Source: Armatimonadota bacterium (GTDB taxonomy: Bacteria > Armatimonadota > Zipacnadia > Zipacnadales > UBA11051). From it: DNA of 6,443 bases. The notes beneath the pieces were generated by a model that ran no database searches, was not told the origin of the DNA, and was given only the letters and a program-made list of their open reading frames with translations. Position 1 is the stretch's first letter. Each line of letters begins with the position of its first letter. A program made the translations under genes and the position numbers. Positions 1 through 5,295 of the stretch are shown here, piece by piece. The DNA lies in assembly GCA_030612305.1 (NCBI GenBank), contig JAUWOG010000141.1:1-6443 (forward strand), given 5' to 3'.

Positions 1-501
1 ATTGGCGGTGGCAGCACTGAAGTCGCCATGGAAGAGCCGGCGGGGTTGCGCGTGATGAGCCTCGACATCGGTGCCCGGTCGCTTACGGAGGACTACCTTC
101 TCTCGGAGCCGGCAACCGTGACCGAAGTCGAGGCGGCGAGAAATGCAGTCAAGCAACTCCTTGGCGAAGCGTCGGAGCTGCTCGAGGCGGCGGATGTGTA
201 CCTCGCGGCCGGGGGCACTGCATGTTCGGCTGCTCTGCTGGCGGGCGACAGGTGGGAGCTGAGCCTCGGCGAGCTCCGAGAGCTGCGGGTGGACTTGTCT
301 GCGATGTCGTTGTCGGATCGGCGGGCGGCTCTGAGCTTCGATCCACCTCGGGCGGAAATCATCTGTGGCGGTTTGCTCATTCTCGAGGAGTTGGTGGCCC
401 GGGCACCCGAGCTGATCGTACACATAAGCATCGGCGGCCTCCGCGAGGGCATACTGATGGCAGAAACCGGCGCGGGACGCGTTACCGCACCGCGCAGCTA
501 G
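1..501 (+). CDS. Ppx/GppA-family phosphatase, C-terminal part (5' truncated by window edge)
   Basis: The reading frame is open from the first base, so the start lies upstream; the ATG at 28 falls inside the conserved domain and is not the start. The 166 visible residues begin with IGGGSTE (residues 1-7), the phosphate-binding glycine loop of the exopolyphosphatase/guanosine pentaphosphatase family in the ASKHA (actin/Hsp70) fold. Next come the family landmarks SLDIGARSLTE (20-30), AAGGTA (69-74), RAEIICGG (117-124) and GGLREGIL (145-152). The protein ends soon after GLREG, so there is no C-terminal HD-like domain. It belongs to the short (about 300-residue) form of the family rather than the about 500-residue form of E. 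coli Ppx or GppA. Members hydrolyse polyphosphate or pppGpp in the cytoplasm; which one applies cannot be told here. It converges on the glycosidase gene and shares its stop-codon bases, and is probably unrelated to the other genes in function. Confidence 0.9.
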   Translation: MGGGSTEVAMEEPAGLRVMSLDIGARSLTEDYLLSEPATVTEVEAARNAVKQLLGEASELLEAADVYLAAGGTACSAALLAGDRWELSLGELRELRVDLSAMSLSDRRAALSFDPPRAEIICGGLLILEELVARAPELIVHISIGGLREGILMAETGAGRVTAPRS

Positions 502-1844
502 TTGTCGAATGGAAGTGCCCGCACCGCGACATCCCTGAACGCAGGTGCTTGCACACCGCGAGCGTAGAGCTTCAGCCCTTTGTCCCCCGGGTTGATCGCG
601 CAGAGCGTCCCCAGGTAGCGGCGGTCGAAGTACACCTCCACGTGGCGATCGACGAGCGCCAGGGCCACTTCGCCCTGCGAACTCACGTGCCATTCACGCG
701 GCGCTTCCATGCCCCCGGTGTCGCCGGTCAGTATCCCGTCCGGATGCAGCGCGACGGTAAGTTCCTGGTTCCCAATAACAAAGCCCGCCTCGCCGCGACC
801 GATGACCTGCATCTTCGCCGTGACAACGCGCGGTCCGGTGCCGGCCAGCGGGAGAGCTGTGTCGCAATCGAGCCGAACGTCTATGCGGTCCTCCGGCGGC
901 GGGACGAAGTCGTCGCGCAGGCGCAGGTGCAGGTCATCCGCTCCGCCGGAGAGACGCTTTGGCAGGGAGACGCGCCCGCGCACCCGGGGGTGTTCGGCGT
1001 CCTCGCTCAGCCACTCATAGACGAGATGGATGGCATCGCGACCATTGCCGCTTGGAGCCGTCGCAGCGGAGTACTCCATGAGTCCGGGACCGCCAATGAG
1101 CATCCTCCCGAGGTCCTCGCTGTCCCAGTCGAGCGGGTCATCGCTGACGATGTGCTTCATTGACAGGCCCTGGTCCTTGCTCCCGAAGAGCAGCACCCAC
1201 CTGCCCTCCCAGGCGAAAAGCTCCGGCACTTCGTGATCCACCTCCGTCCCTGGTGCGTAGGCCGGCGGCAGGCATTCCCACTCCACCAGGTCCTCCGACC
1301 GAGCCAGGGCGATGCAGCCGCGCTTCTCGCCGGGGCCGCTGTTGACGCGAGCCGTGATGAAGGCATAGAACAGGTCGTCCTCCGGATGCTGCCACAGCCA
1401 GGGATCCCGCCAGGCGACGTGGTTGTAGCCTGGGGCCTGATCCGGGTCGGTCTCATAGTAGCGCCCATCGGCCTCGAGAACCGGATTCGCCGGATGCCGC
1501 TCCCAGGTTTTCAGGTCACTCGAACTGGCCAGGCCGAGACGCTGGACCCTTCCGCCTTCCGCCTCGCACAGGCCGGTGTAGAGCGTGTAGCATGTCCCCT
1601 CATGGAAGATGTAGCCGCTGGTCCAGACAGCTCTGTCATCCCAGCAGCCAGCCTTGCCGGGAGCGAGCAGCAACTCGCTCGCCTCCCAATTCAGCAGGTC
1701 AGTCGAGGTCGCATGCGCCATCTCTTCATAGGGCGGCTTCGGATAATCGCGCGGGCCCTGCAGGTGGAAAAGATGGAACACGCCATCGTGGTAAAGCAGG
1801 CGCGGGTCATTGAGCCACTTGCCGGGCTGGGCGTACAATTCCAT
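498..1844 (-). CDS. GH32-like glycoside hydrolase (beta-fructosidase/levanase superfamily)
   Basis: The 448-residue protein carries the three acidic motifs of clan GH-J five-bladed beta-propeller enzymes. These are WLNDPR (10-15, nucleophile candidate D13, equivalent to WMNDPNG), WRDP (145-148, transition-state-stabilising D147) and HEVPELF (204-210, acid/base candidate E205, equivalent to the ECPDLF motif). The C-terminal 150 residues look like the GH32 beta-sandwich, with VDRHVEVYF at 398-406 matching the family's VDRSSVEVF strand. No signal peptide or membrane segment is seen, so it is probably cytoplasmic and would act on imported oligosaccharide. The start is supported by GAGGAG nine bases upstream (complement of 1854-1859). 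It is transcribed divergently from the oxidoreductase-led gene set, so shared control is possible. GH32 enzymes act on fructosides such as sucrose, inulin or levan. The motifs diverge from classic invertases (NDPR for NDPN, V for C in the EC motif), so the substrate is open and a GH43-like specificity is not excluded. Confidence 0.82.
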   Translation of the reverse strand: MELYAQPGKWLNDPRLLYHDGVFHLFHLQGPRDYPKPPYEEMAHATSTDLLNWEASELLLAPGKAGCWDDRAVWTSGYIFHEGTCYTLYTGLCEAEGGRVQRLGLASSSDLKTWERHPANPVLEADGRYYETDPDQAPGYNHVAWRDPWLWQHPEDDLFYAFITARVNSGPGEKRGCIALARSEDLVEWECLPPAYAPGTEVDHEVPELFAWEGRWVLLFGSKDQGLSMKHIVSDDPLDWDSEDLGRMLIGGPGLMEYSAATAPSGNGRDAIHLVYEWLSEDAEHPRVRGRVSLPKRLSGGADDLHLRLRDDFVPPPEDRIDVRLDCDTALPLAGTGPRVVTAKMQVIGRGEAGFVIGNQELTVALHPDGILTGDTGGMEAPREWHVSSQGEVALALVDRHVEVYFDRRYLGTLCAINPGDKGLKLYARGVQAPAFRDVAVRALPFDN

Positions 1845-1966
1845 GTCGCGTAACTCCTCATATCTTTGTCTGCGGCAGCTTCCTGTCGCGGCCTATGCCA
1901 GAGCTACCAGCTCAGGTTTCGGAAGGAGCATTTAGCCGTCGAGGCGCACAATTCCTCCATCTGCTA

Positions 1967-1996
1967 TTGACGATGTGTAGTGCGAGGGAGGACAAT
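1967..1996 (+). promoter_or_regulatory. Candidate sigma-70-type promoter for the oxidoreductase gene set
   Basis: TTGACG (1967-1972, five of six bases of the -35 consensus) is followed after 18 bp by GACAAT (1991-1996, four of six bases of TATAAT). Transcription would begin near 2003, giving a leader of about 65-70 bases before the ATG at 2071. The assignment rests on consensus matching alone, and the sigma factors of this lineage are unknown. Confidence 0.35.
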
Positions 1997-2057
1997 TGCT
2001 GTCGTGCCCGAAATATGCGAGGGAAGAACACCGCAGCGACGGGCAATTGAACCGAAC

Positions 2058-2062
2058 AGGAG
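2058..2062 (+). promoter_or_regulatory. Ribosome binding site that fixes the oxidoreductase start
   Basis: AGGAG ends eight bases before the ATG at 2071. The frame is also open from a TTG at 1996, but that start would add 25 residues with no fold signature ahead of the Rossmann beta-strand and has no better ribosome site. The ATG at 2071 is therefore preferred. Confidence 0.75.
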
Positions 2063-2070
2063 TTGGGAGA

Positions 2071-3033
2071 ATGTATCGTGTCGGGATCGTTGGCGGCGAA
2101 ACCCATGTCGGTGAGGTTACCAAGCTTGCGGGCGACCAGTTCGAGATCGCAGTCGCCGCAGTGAGACCGGACCAAGCGGACGAAGCCACAGAGGCTTTCA
2201 ACTGCTCCGTGGTGCATGACTACCGCGACTTGCTTGCAGACCACGACCTCGACATTATCGCAGTGGCGAATGAGAATGACCGGCGCGCTGAGGTCATAGC
2301 AGCGGCCATTGCGGCGGGAAAGGACGTCATCTACGACAAGCCGCTGGCGCCGACGATGGAGGGCCAGGAGGCCATCGAGCAGGCACTTGCCGCGCATCCC
2401 CAACGCCGCGTCCTCAACCTCCTGACACTCCGCGGACAGCCAATCTGGAGGGCGCTGCGTGATCTCGTGGCTGGCGGCCGCATCGGCAGTCCCGCCTTCA
2501 CGCATGTGCGCATGGCCGTGCGCCTGAAACGCGCCGACCGCCCACCGTGGTTCCTCGACGTGCGTCGGTCCGGGGGGCTGTTCCTCGACCTGCTGATTCA
2601 CGGTTTGGACCAGGTGGAATGGGTGACGGGTCGCCGCATCATGGCGATGACCGCAACGATGGGGAATCTCGGTGAGCCGGCGGATGAACACCTGCGCGAC
2701 CATGCCGCGGGCTTCTGTGAGCTCGACGATGGCAGCGCGGCGCTGTGCGAGGGCCAGCGCATGTTGCCGGACACGAAGGGTTCCGATTACCGCGTCACGG
2801 TGGCGGGAACGAGTGGTTATGCCGACCTCTACGGTGTCGAGAATCGCCTGGTCGTGACCGACGTGGAAGCGGCAGACACGGAAGTGACCGAGCTACCTGA
2901 CGCGGTTCCGGTCGTTGCAGACTGGCTTGAGGGTGGCGAGCTCATTCCGCAGGAGGCGTCGCTTCGTGCAAACAGGCTGGCGGTGTTGGCGACTATATCC
3001 GCCGCGACGAATGAGCGCATTGAGCTTGAGTAG
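2071..3033 (+). CDS. Gfo/Idh/MocA-family oxidoreductase, variant nucleotide-binding loop
   Basis: The 320-residue protein has an N-terminal Rossmann domain (about 1-120) and the C-terminal alpha/beta sugar-binding domain of NAD(P)-dependent glucose-fructose oxidoreductase/inositol dehydrogenase relatives. Landmarks are the first strand and loop YRVGIVGGETHVG (2-14), the second half of the Rossmann domain ending in VIYDKPLAPT (86-95, the family's EKP motif as DKP, K90), and GGLFLDLLIHGLD (168-180). The last matches the GGG-x-x-x-D-x-x-x-H-x-x-D active-site helix, with D173, H177 and D180. Members oxidise or reduce a sugar or cyclitol hydroxyl. The glycine loop lacks the second and third glycines of GxGxxG and carries E10, T11 and H12 instead, so cofactor handling may be unusual. 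It has no signal peptide and is likely cytoplasmic. It precedes the aminotransferase by 173 bp of repeat-bearing DNA; co-transcription is plausible but not proven. Family assignment is firm; the substrate is unknown. Confidence 0.88.
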   Translation: MYRVGIVGGETHVGEVTKLAGDQFEIAVAAVRPDQADEATEAFNCSVVHDYRDLLADHDLDIIAVANENDRRAEVIAAAIAAGKDVIYDKPLAPTMEGQEAIEQALAAHPQRRVLNLLTLRGQPIWRALRDLVAGGRIGSPAFTHVRMAVRLKRADRPPWFLDVRRSGGLFLDLLIHGLDQVEWVTGRRIMAMTATMGNLGEPADEHLRDHAAGFCELDDGSAALCEGQRMLPDTKGSDYRVTVAGTSGYADLYGVENRLVVTDVEAADTEVTELPDAVPVVADWLEGGELIPQEASLRANRLAVLATISAATNERIELE

Positions 3034-3070
3034 TATCTACTCGCGCAAGTCCCTATGAGATGATAGCAGT

Positions 3071-3122
3071 GCCGTTGCCGTTCGCCGTTGCCGTTCGCCG
3101 TTGCCGTTCGCCGTTGCCGTTC
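3071..3122 (+). repeat. Four perfect tandem copies of a 13-bp unit (GCCGTTGCCGTTC)
   Basis: The unit GCCGTTGCCGTTC occurs at 3071-3083, 3084-3096, 3097-3109 and 3110-3122 with no mismatch. Each unit is itself a hexamer GCCGTT plus a heptamer GCCGTTC. A 13-bp period does not preserve a reading frame, which fits a noncoding location. The perfect identity points to recent expansion, for example by slippage. The same GCCGTT core recurs in the 3' flank of the gene block. Confidence 0.95.
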
Positions 3123-3126
3123 GGAG

Positions 3127-3153
3127 GGGCCGAATAGCGAAGCTATCCGGCCC
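3127..3153. repeat. Long near-perfect hairpin after the tandem array
   Basis: GGGCCG (3127-3132) pairs with CGGCCC (3148-3153). After one A-C mismatch, AATAGC continues the stem by pairing ATAGC (3134-3138) with GCTAT (3142-3146), leaving a GAA loop (3139-3141). That gives 11 pairs with one mismatch. It is not followed by a T-run, so it is a poor intrinsic terminator. It may be part of a dispersed repeat, an RNA-processing or stability element, or an attenuator upstream of the aminotransferase. Confidence 0.8.
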
Positions 3154-3206
3154 ACGCCGTTATAGCATCTCAGTTGACACAACGTACCTGAGTGAGGCGA
3201 TGAGAC

Positions 3207-4454
3207 ATGACGACGAAGAAGCAACGAGCGAAGTATGGCGCCGCAGCCTTTTCCGGTATCGAGGGAGAGCTGCCGACCCAGTGGCCTCGGACAATGGGCC
3301 CCAACTGCATGAAGTACCTCCAGGAGGTCGTGGACAGTGGCCTGAGCTCCGACATGGTGACGCGCTTCGAGCACGCTTTCGCCGAGGCGCTGGGAGTGAA
3401 GCACTGTATCGCCACTCCGGGCTGCACGCCGGCGCTGGCGGTATTGGCGGCCGCCTTCGATTTCGAGCCCGGCGATGAGATCATCGTCGGCCCGGTGACC
3501 GACTACGGGACGATCCAGGGCCTCTGCAAGGAGAACTATATCCCCGTCTTCGCCGACACTGCGCCCGGGACTGTCAACGCGAGCGCGGAGCCCATCGAGG
3601 CGTGCATCAGCGATCGCACTCGCGCGATACTTCTCGTGCACAAGACAGGCATCATCTGCGACATGGACCCCATCAATGAACTCGCCGAGAAGCACGATCT
3701 GGTAGTGTATGACGATGCCTGCCAGGCGGTGTTCGGTGAGTACAAGGGCCGCCTCGCCGGGACGCTGACGAAGGCTGCCGGCTTCTCATTTGATGCGGAG
3801 AAGACAATGGGCTCAGATGTAGGCGGCTGCATAACCACCGATGACGACGACTTGGCCGAGAGATGCCGCTTCGTGGGTCAGAGCCGCGGCGCATACTCCA
3901 AGCCCGGATATGGCCGCCAGCATCTCGTCGGGGGTTACGCCTACCGCATGACGCAGTGCACCGCCGCGATCTGTCTGGGACAGCTTGAAATCATCCGCGA
4001 CCAGGTTGCCCACAGAGACAAAATGGTGCGTCTGTTGAGCCGACTCATCGGCGAGATCCAGGGCATCACCCCGCTGCCGATACCTGACTACATGAACGTG
4101 TACTCGCCCTGGATGTTCGGCATCAGCATTGACCCGGAGCAGTTCACCTGCGACGCAGCGGAATTCGCCACGCAGCTTGTGGAAGCGGGGATTCCAGGAG
4201 CCGGCAAGGGAGCCTACTACCTCATGCCGGAAGCCTGCATATTCCTGGAGGAAAACGCGCGCAAGGGCGTCTATCCCTACTCGATGCCGCCGGCCTCGCG
4301 CGAGTACCACTACGGGGCCGAGGCGACGCCGACAGCGGCGGCGTTCCTCGAGAACTGGATTCGCTGGGCAACATTCTGCGAGAAATACACCGAGACGCAC
4401 TGCGAGATAGCGGCAGAGATGGTGCGCCGCGTCGCCGACGCAAACCGCTGTTGA
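3207..4454 (+). CDS. DegT/DnrJ/EryC1/StrS-family PLP-dependent aminotransferase
   Basis: The 415-residue protein is a fold-type I PLP enzyme of the family that aminates keto-sugars and keto-cyclitols. FEHAFAEALGVKHCIATPGCTPAL (starting at 54) matches the N-terminal fE-x-x-fA-x-x-xG-x-k and phosphate-binding sGTaAL segments, with an altered G-C-T order at 72-74. PGDEII (88-93) follows. YDDACQA (168-174) supplies the pyridine-nitrogen aspartate (D170) and Q173. GFSFDAEKTM (192-201) carries the Schiff-base lysine K199, followed by GGCITTDD (206-213). All residues needed for PLP chemistry appear present, and length is typical to slightly long. GAGG nine bases upstream supports the start. A Gfo/Idh/MocA gene lies immediately upstream, and 49 bp separate it from the hydrolase gene downstream. 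By analogy with oxidoreductase/DegT pairs, it may aminate a ketone made by the upstream enzyme. That is inference; the substrate may be a free, phosphorylated or nucleotide-linked sugar, or a cyclitol. Confidence 0.9.
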   Translation: MTTKKQRAKYGAAAFSGIEGELPTQWPRTMGPNCMKYLQEVVDSGLSSDMVTRFEHAFAEALGVKHCIATPGCTPALAVLAAAFDFEPGDEIIVGPVTDYGTIQGLCKENYIPVFADTAPGTVNASAEPIEACISDRTRAILLVHKTGIICDMDPINELAEKHDLVVYDDACQAVFGEYKGRLAGTLTKAAGFSFDAEKTMGSDVGGCITTDDDDLAERCRFVGQSRGAYSKPGYGRQHLVGGYAYRMTQCTAAICLGQLEIIRDQVAHRDKMVRLLSRLIGEIQGITPLPIPDYMNVYSPWMFGISIDPEQFTCDAAEFATQLVEAGIPGAGKGAYYLMPEACIFLEENARKGVYPYSMPPASREYHYGAEATPTAAAFLENWIRWATFCEKYTETHCEIAAEMVRRVADANRC

Positions 4455-4471
4455 AACCAATCGCTGTTGAA
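4446..4471 (+). repeat. Short direct repeat spanning the aminotransferase stop
   Basis: CGCTGTTGAA occurs at 4446-4455 and again at 4462-4471, a 16-bp period. The first copy contains the TGA stop of the aminotransferase. It looks like a small local duplication at the gene end; no function is suggested. Confidence 0.7.
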
Positions 4472-4503
4472 GCCGTACAGTTCCCATACGGGAGTGAGGC
4501 CTC

Positions 4504-5295
4504 ATGAAGCAAGCTGGAGCCACGCTGAGATTGCCCGGCCGGTACTACCGCACGCTGCCGATTGACGACACGGGCTACGAGACGGAGATGCTGGAACTGG
4601 CGGCGGAGAAGACCGCGTTTGTGGCGATGCACTGCTGGGACATCGGGTGCGAGGGCGGGCCGGACGTGGACCCACAGTACTGCGTTGGCATGGGCTTCCC
4701 TGAGAATTTCGCCGAGGCCGAGCGCATCATGGTCGAGGTGATCAGGCCGGCGATGGATGCAGCGCGGGCGGCGGGGATAGCCGTCTGCCACATCGAGAGT
4801 GACACGATAGCGGCGAAGCACCCGGAGGCGCAGGACGACGCCGATGCTGCGACGGAGCCTGTTGCTCAGCCGCCCGAGGTCGTGCCCGGCTGGCGGCAAT
4901 CAATGCTCCATCGCGCCCATGGCCCCGACTACGACACGCTCTCGCCCTATGCGCGGATGGATCGGGCGAAGGTCGTCTCACCCCTGCCCGGAGAGATATA
5001 CGCATATCAGACCGGCCAGTTCGACAGACTGCTGCGGCGTCGCGGCATCGAAAACCTCATCTACACGGGGTTTGCCACCGACATGTGCGTGCTCAATGCC
5101 GGCGGAGGCATCGCGCACATGGCCCCGCTCGGCTATCGCGTCTTTCTGATCCGCGACGGGACACTCGGCGTCGAGTTGCCTGATACCTTCGATGAGCGCA
5201 TCGCCACCCGCTGGGCGATCCGGTATTTCGAATGCCATTACGGTGACACAATAACACTGGCGGAGTTCGTCAATGCCTGTGAGGAACTATCATGA
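4504..5295 (+). CDS. Isochorismatase-like (cysteine hydrolase superfamily) protein with atypical active site
   Basis: The 263-residue protein has the Rossmann-like core of the isochorismatase/nicotinamidase superfamily. The first strand is TAFVAMHCWDIG (37-48). A second strand with helix covers MDAARAAGIAVCHIES (84-99). The nucleophile region GFATDMCVLNAG (189-200) has C195 as the catalytic cysteine, and GYRVFLIRDGTLG (210-222) is the following strand. Some landmarks are altered. The aspartate that normally ends strand 1 aligns with H43, with D46 three residues later. The strand that usually carries the catalytic lysine reads KVVSPLPGEIYAYQTG (156-171), without a lysine in the expected place (K156 is earlier). 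It has an N-terminal extension of about 35 residues and an insertion around 100-135. GGAG at 4491-4494, nine bases upstream, supports the start. The gene overlaps the next by four bases. Typical members hydrolyse amide or ether bonds in small molecules; hydrolysis is plausible but unproven here. It is predicted cytoplasmic. Confidence 0.82.
   Translation: MKQAGATLRLPGRYYRTLPIDDTGYETEMLELAAEKTAFVAMHCWDIGCEGGPDVDPQYCVGMGFPENFAEAERIMVEVIRPAMDAARAAGIAVCHIESDTIAAKHPEAQDDADAATEPVAQPPEVVPGWRQSMLHRAHGPDYDTLSPYARMDRAKVVSPLPGEIYAYQTGQFDRLLRRRGIENLIYTGFATDMCVLNAGGGIAHMAPLGYRVFLIRDGTLGVELPDTFDERIATRWAIRYFECHYGDTITLAEFVNACEELS
5281..5285 (+). promoter_or_regulatory. Ribosome binding site inside the preceding gene
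   Basis: GAGGA lies in the last codons of the hydrolase gene and six bases before the ATG at 5292. The start codon overlaps the hydrolase stop as ATGA (5292-5295). This arrangement supports termination-reinitiation, meaning translational coupling and near-equal synthesis of the two proteins. Confidence 0.8.

Larger units (their letters stand above)
1845..2070. promoter_or_regulatory. Divergent intergenic control region
   Basis: This 226-bp gap separates the 5' ends of the glycosidase (-) and the oxidoreductase (+) and must hold the leftward promoter and probably the rightward one. It contains no convincing gene. A rightward sigma-70-like promoter candidate is listed separately. For the leftward gene only a good ribosome site is visible; I could not find a convincing -35/-10 pair. 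Possible operator elements are the CAATTG palindromes at 1993-1998 and 2044-2049, 51 bp apart. There is also an imperfect inverted repeat, CAATTCCTCC (1949-1958) against GGAGGACAATTG (1987-1998), whose right arm overlaps the candidate -10. These repeats are visible in the sequence; a regulatory role is inference. Confidence 0.5.
3034..3206. other. Repeat-bearing spacer between oxidoreductase and aminotransferase
   Basis: This 173-bp noncoding gap holds the 13-bp tandem array (3071-3122) and the hairpin (3127-3153). A 7-bp inverted pair, TGAGATG (3056-3062) and CATCTCA (3166-3172), encloses both. A perfect TTGACA lies at 3174-3179, but no -10 sits at workable spacing before the start codon. 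GAGG at 3194-3197, nine bases before the ATG at 3207, is the aminotransferase ribosome site. Confidence 0.7.

Noticed and set aside
28..501. Phosphatase gene starting at the ATG at 28
   Set aside because: The conserved IGGGSTE motif lies upstream of that ATG in the same open frame, so the gene extends past the window edge.
1996..2070. Upstream TTG start for the oxidoreductase, adding 25 residues
   Set aside because: The Rossmann strand begins immediately after the ATG at 2071, which has AGGAG at good spacing; the extra segment has no fold features and overlaps the candidate promoter -10.
3071..3122. CRISPR array
   Set aside because: The 13-bp units are directly adjacent without unique spacers, and no cas genes are visible.
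3174..3179. Perfect TTGACA as the -35 of a promoter for the aminotransferase
   Set aside because: No -10-like hexamer lies 16-18 bp downstream; that position reads GGCGATGAG, and transcription would begin at or inside the start codon.
3813..4523. Long open frame on the minus strand over the aminotransferase gene, and similar ones over the glycosidase and URO-D-fold genes
   Set aside because: They lie opposite genes with clear family motifs, have no recognisable domain of their own, show arginine/histidine-rich shadow composition, and are expected in GC-rich DNA.
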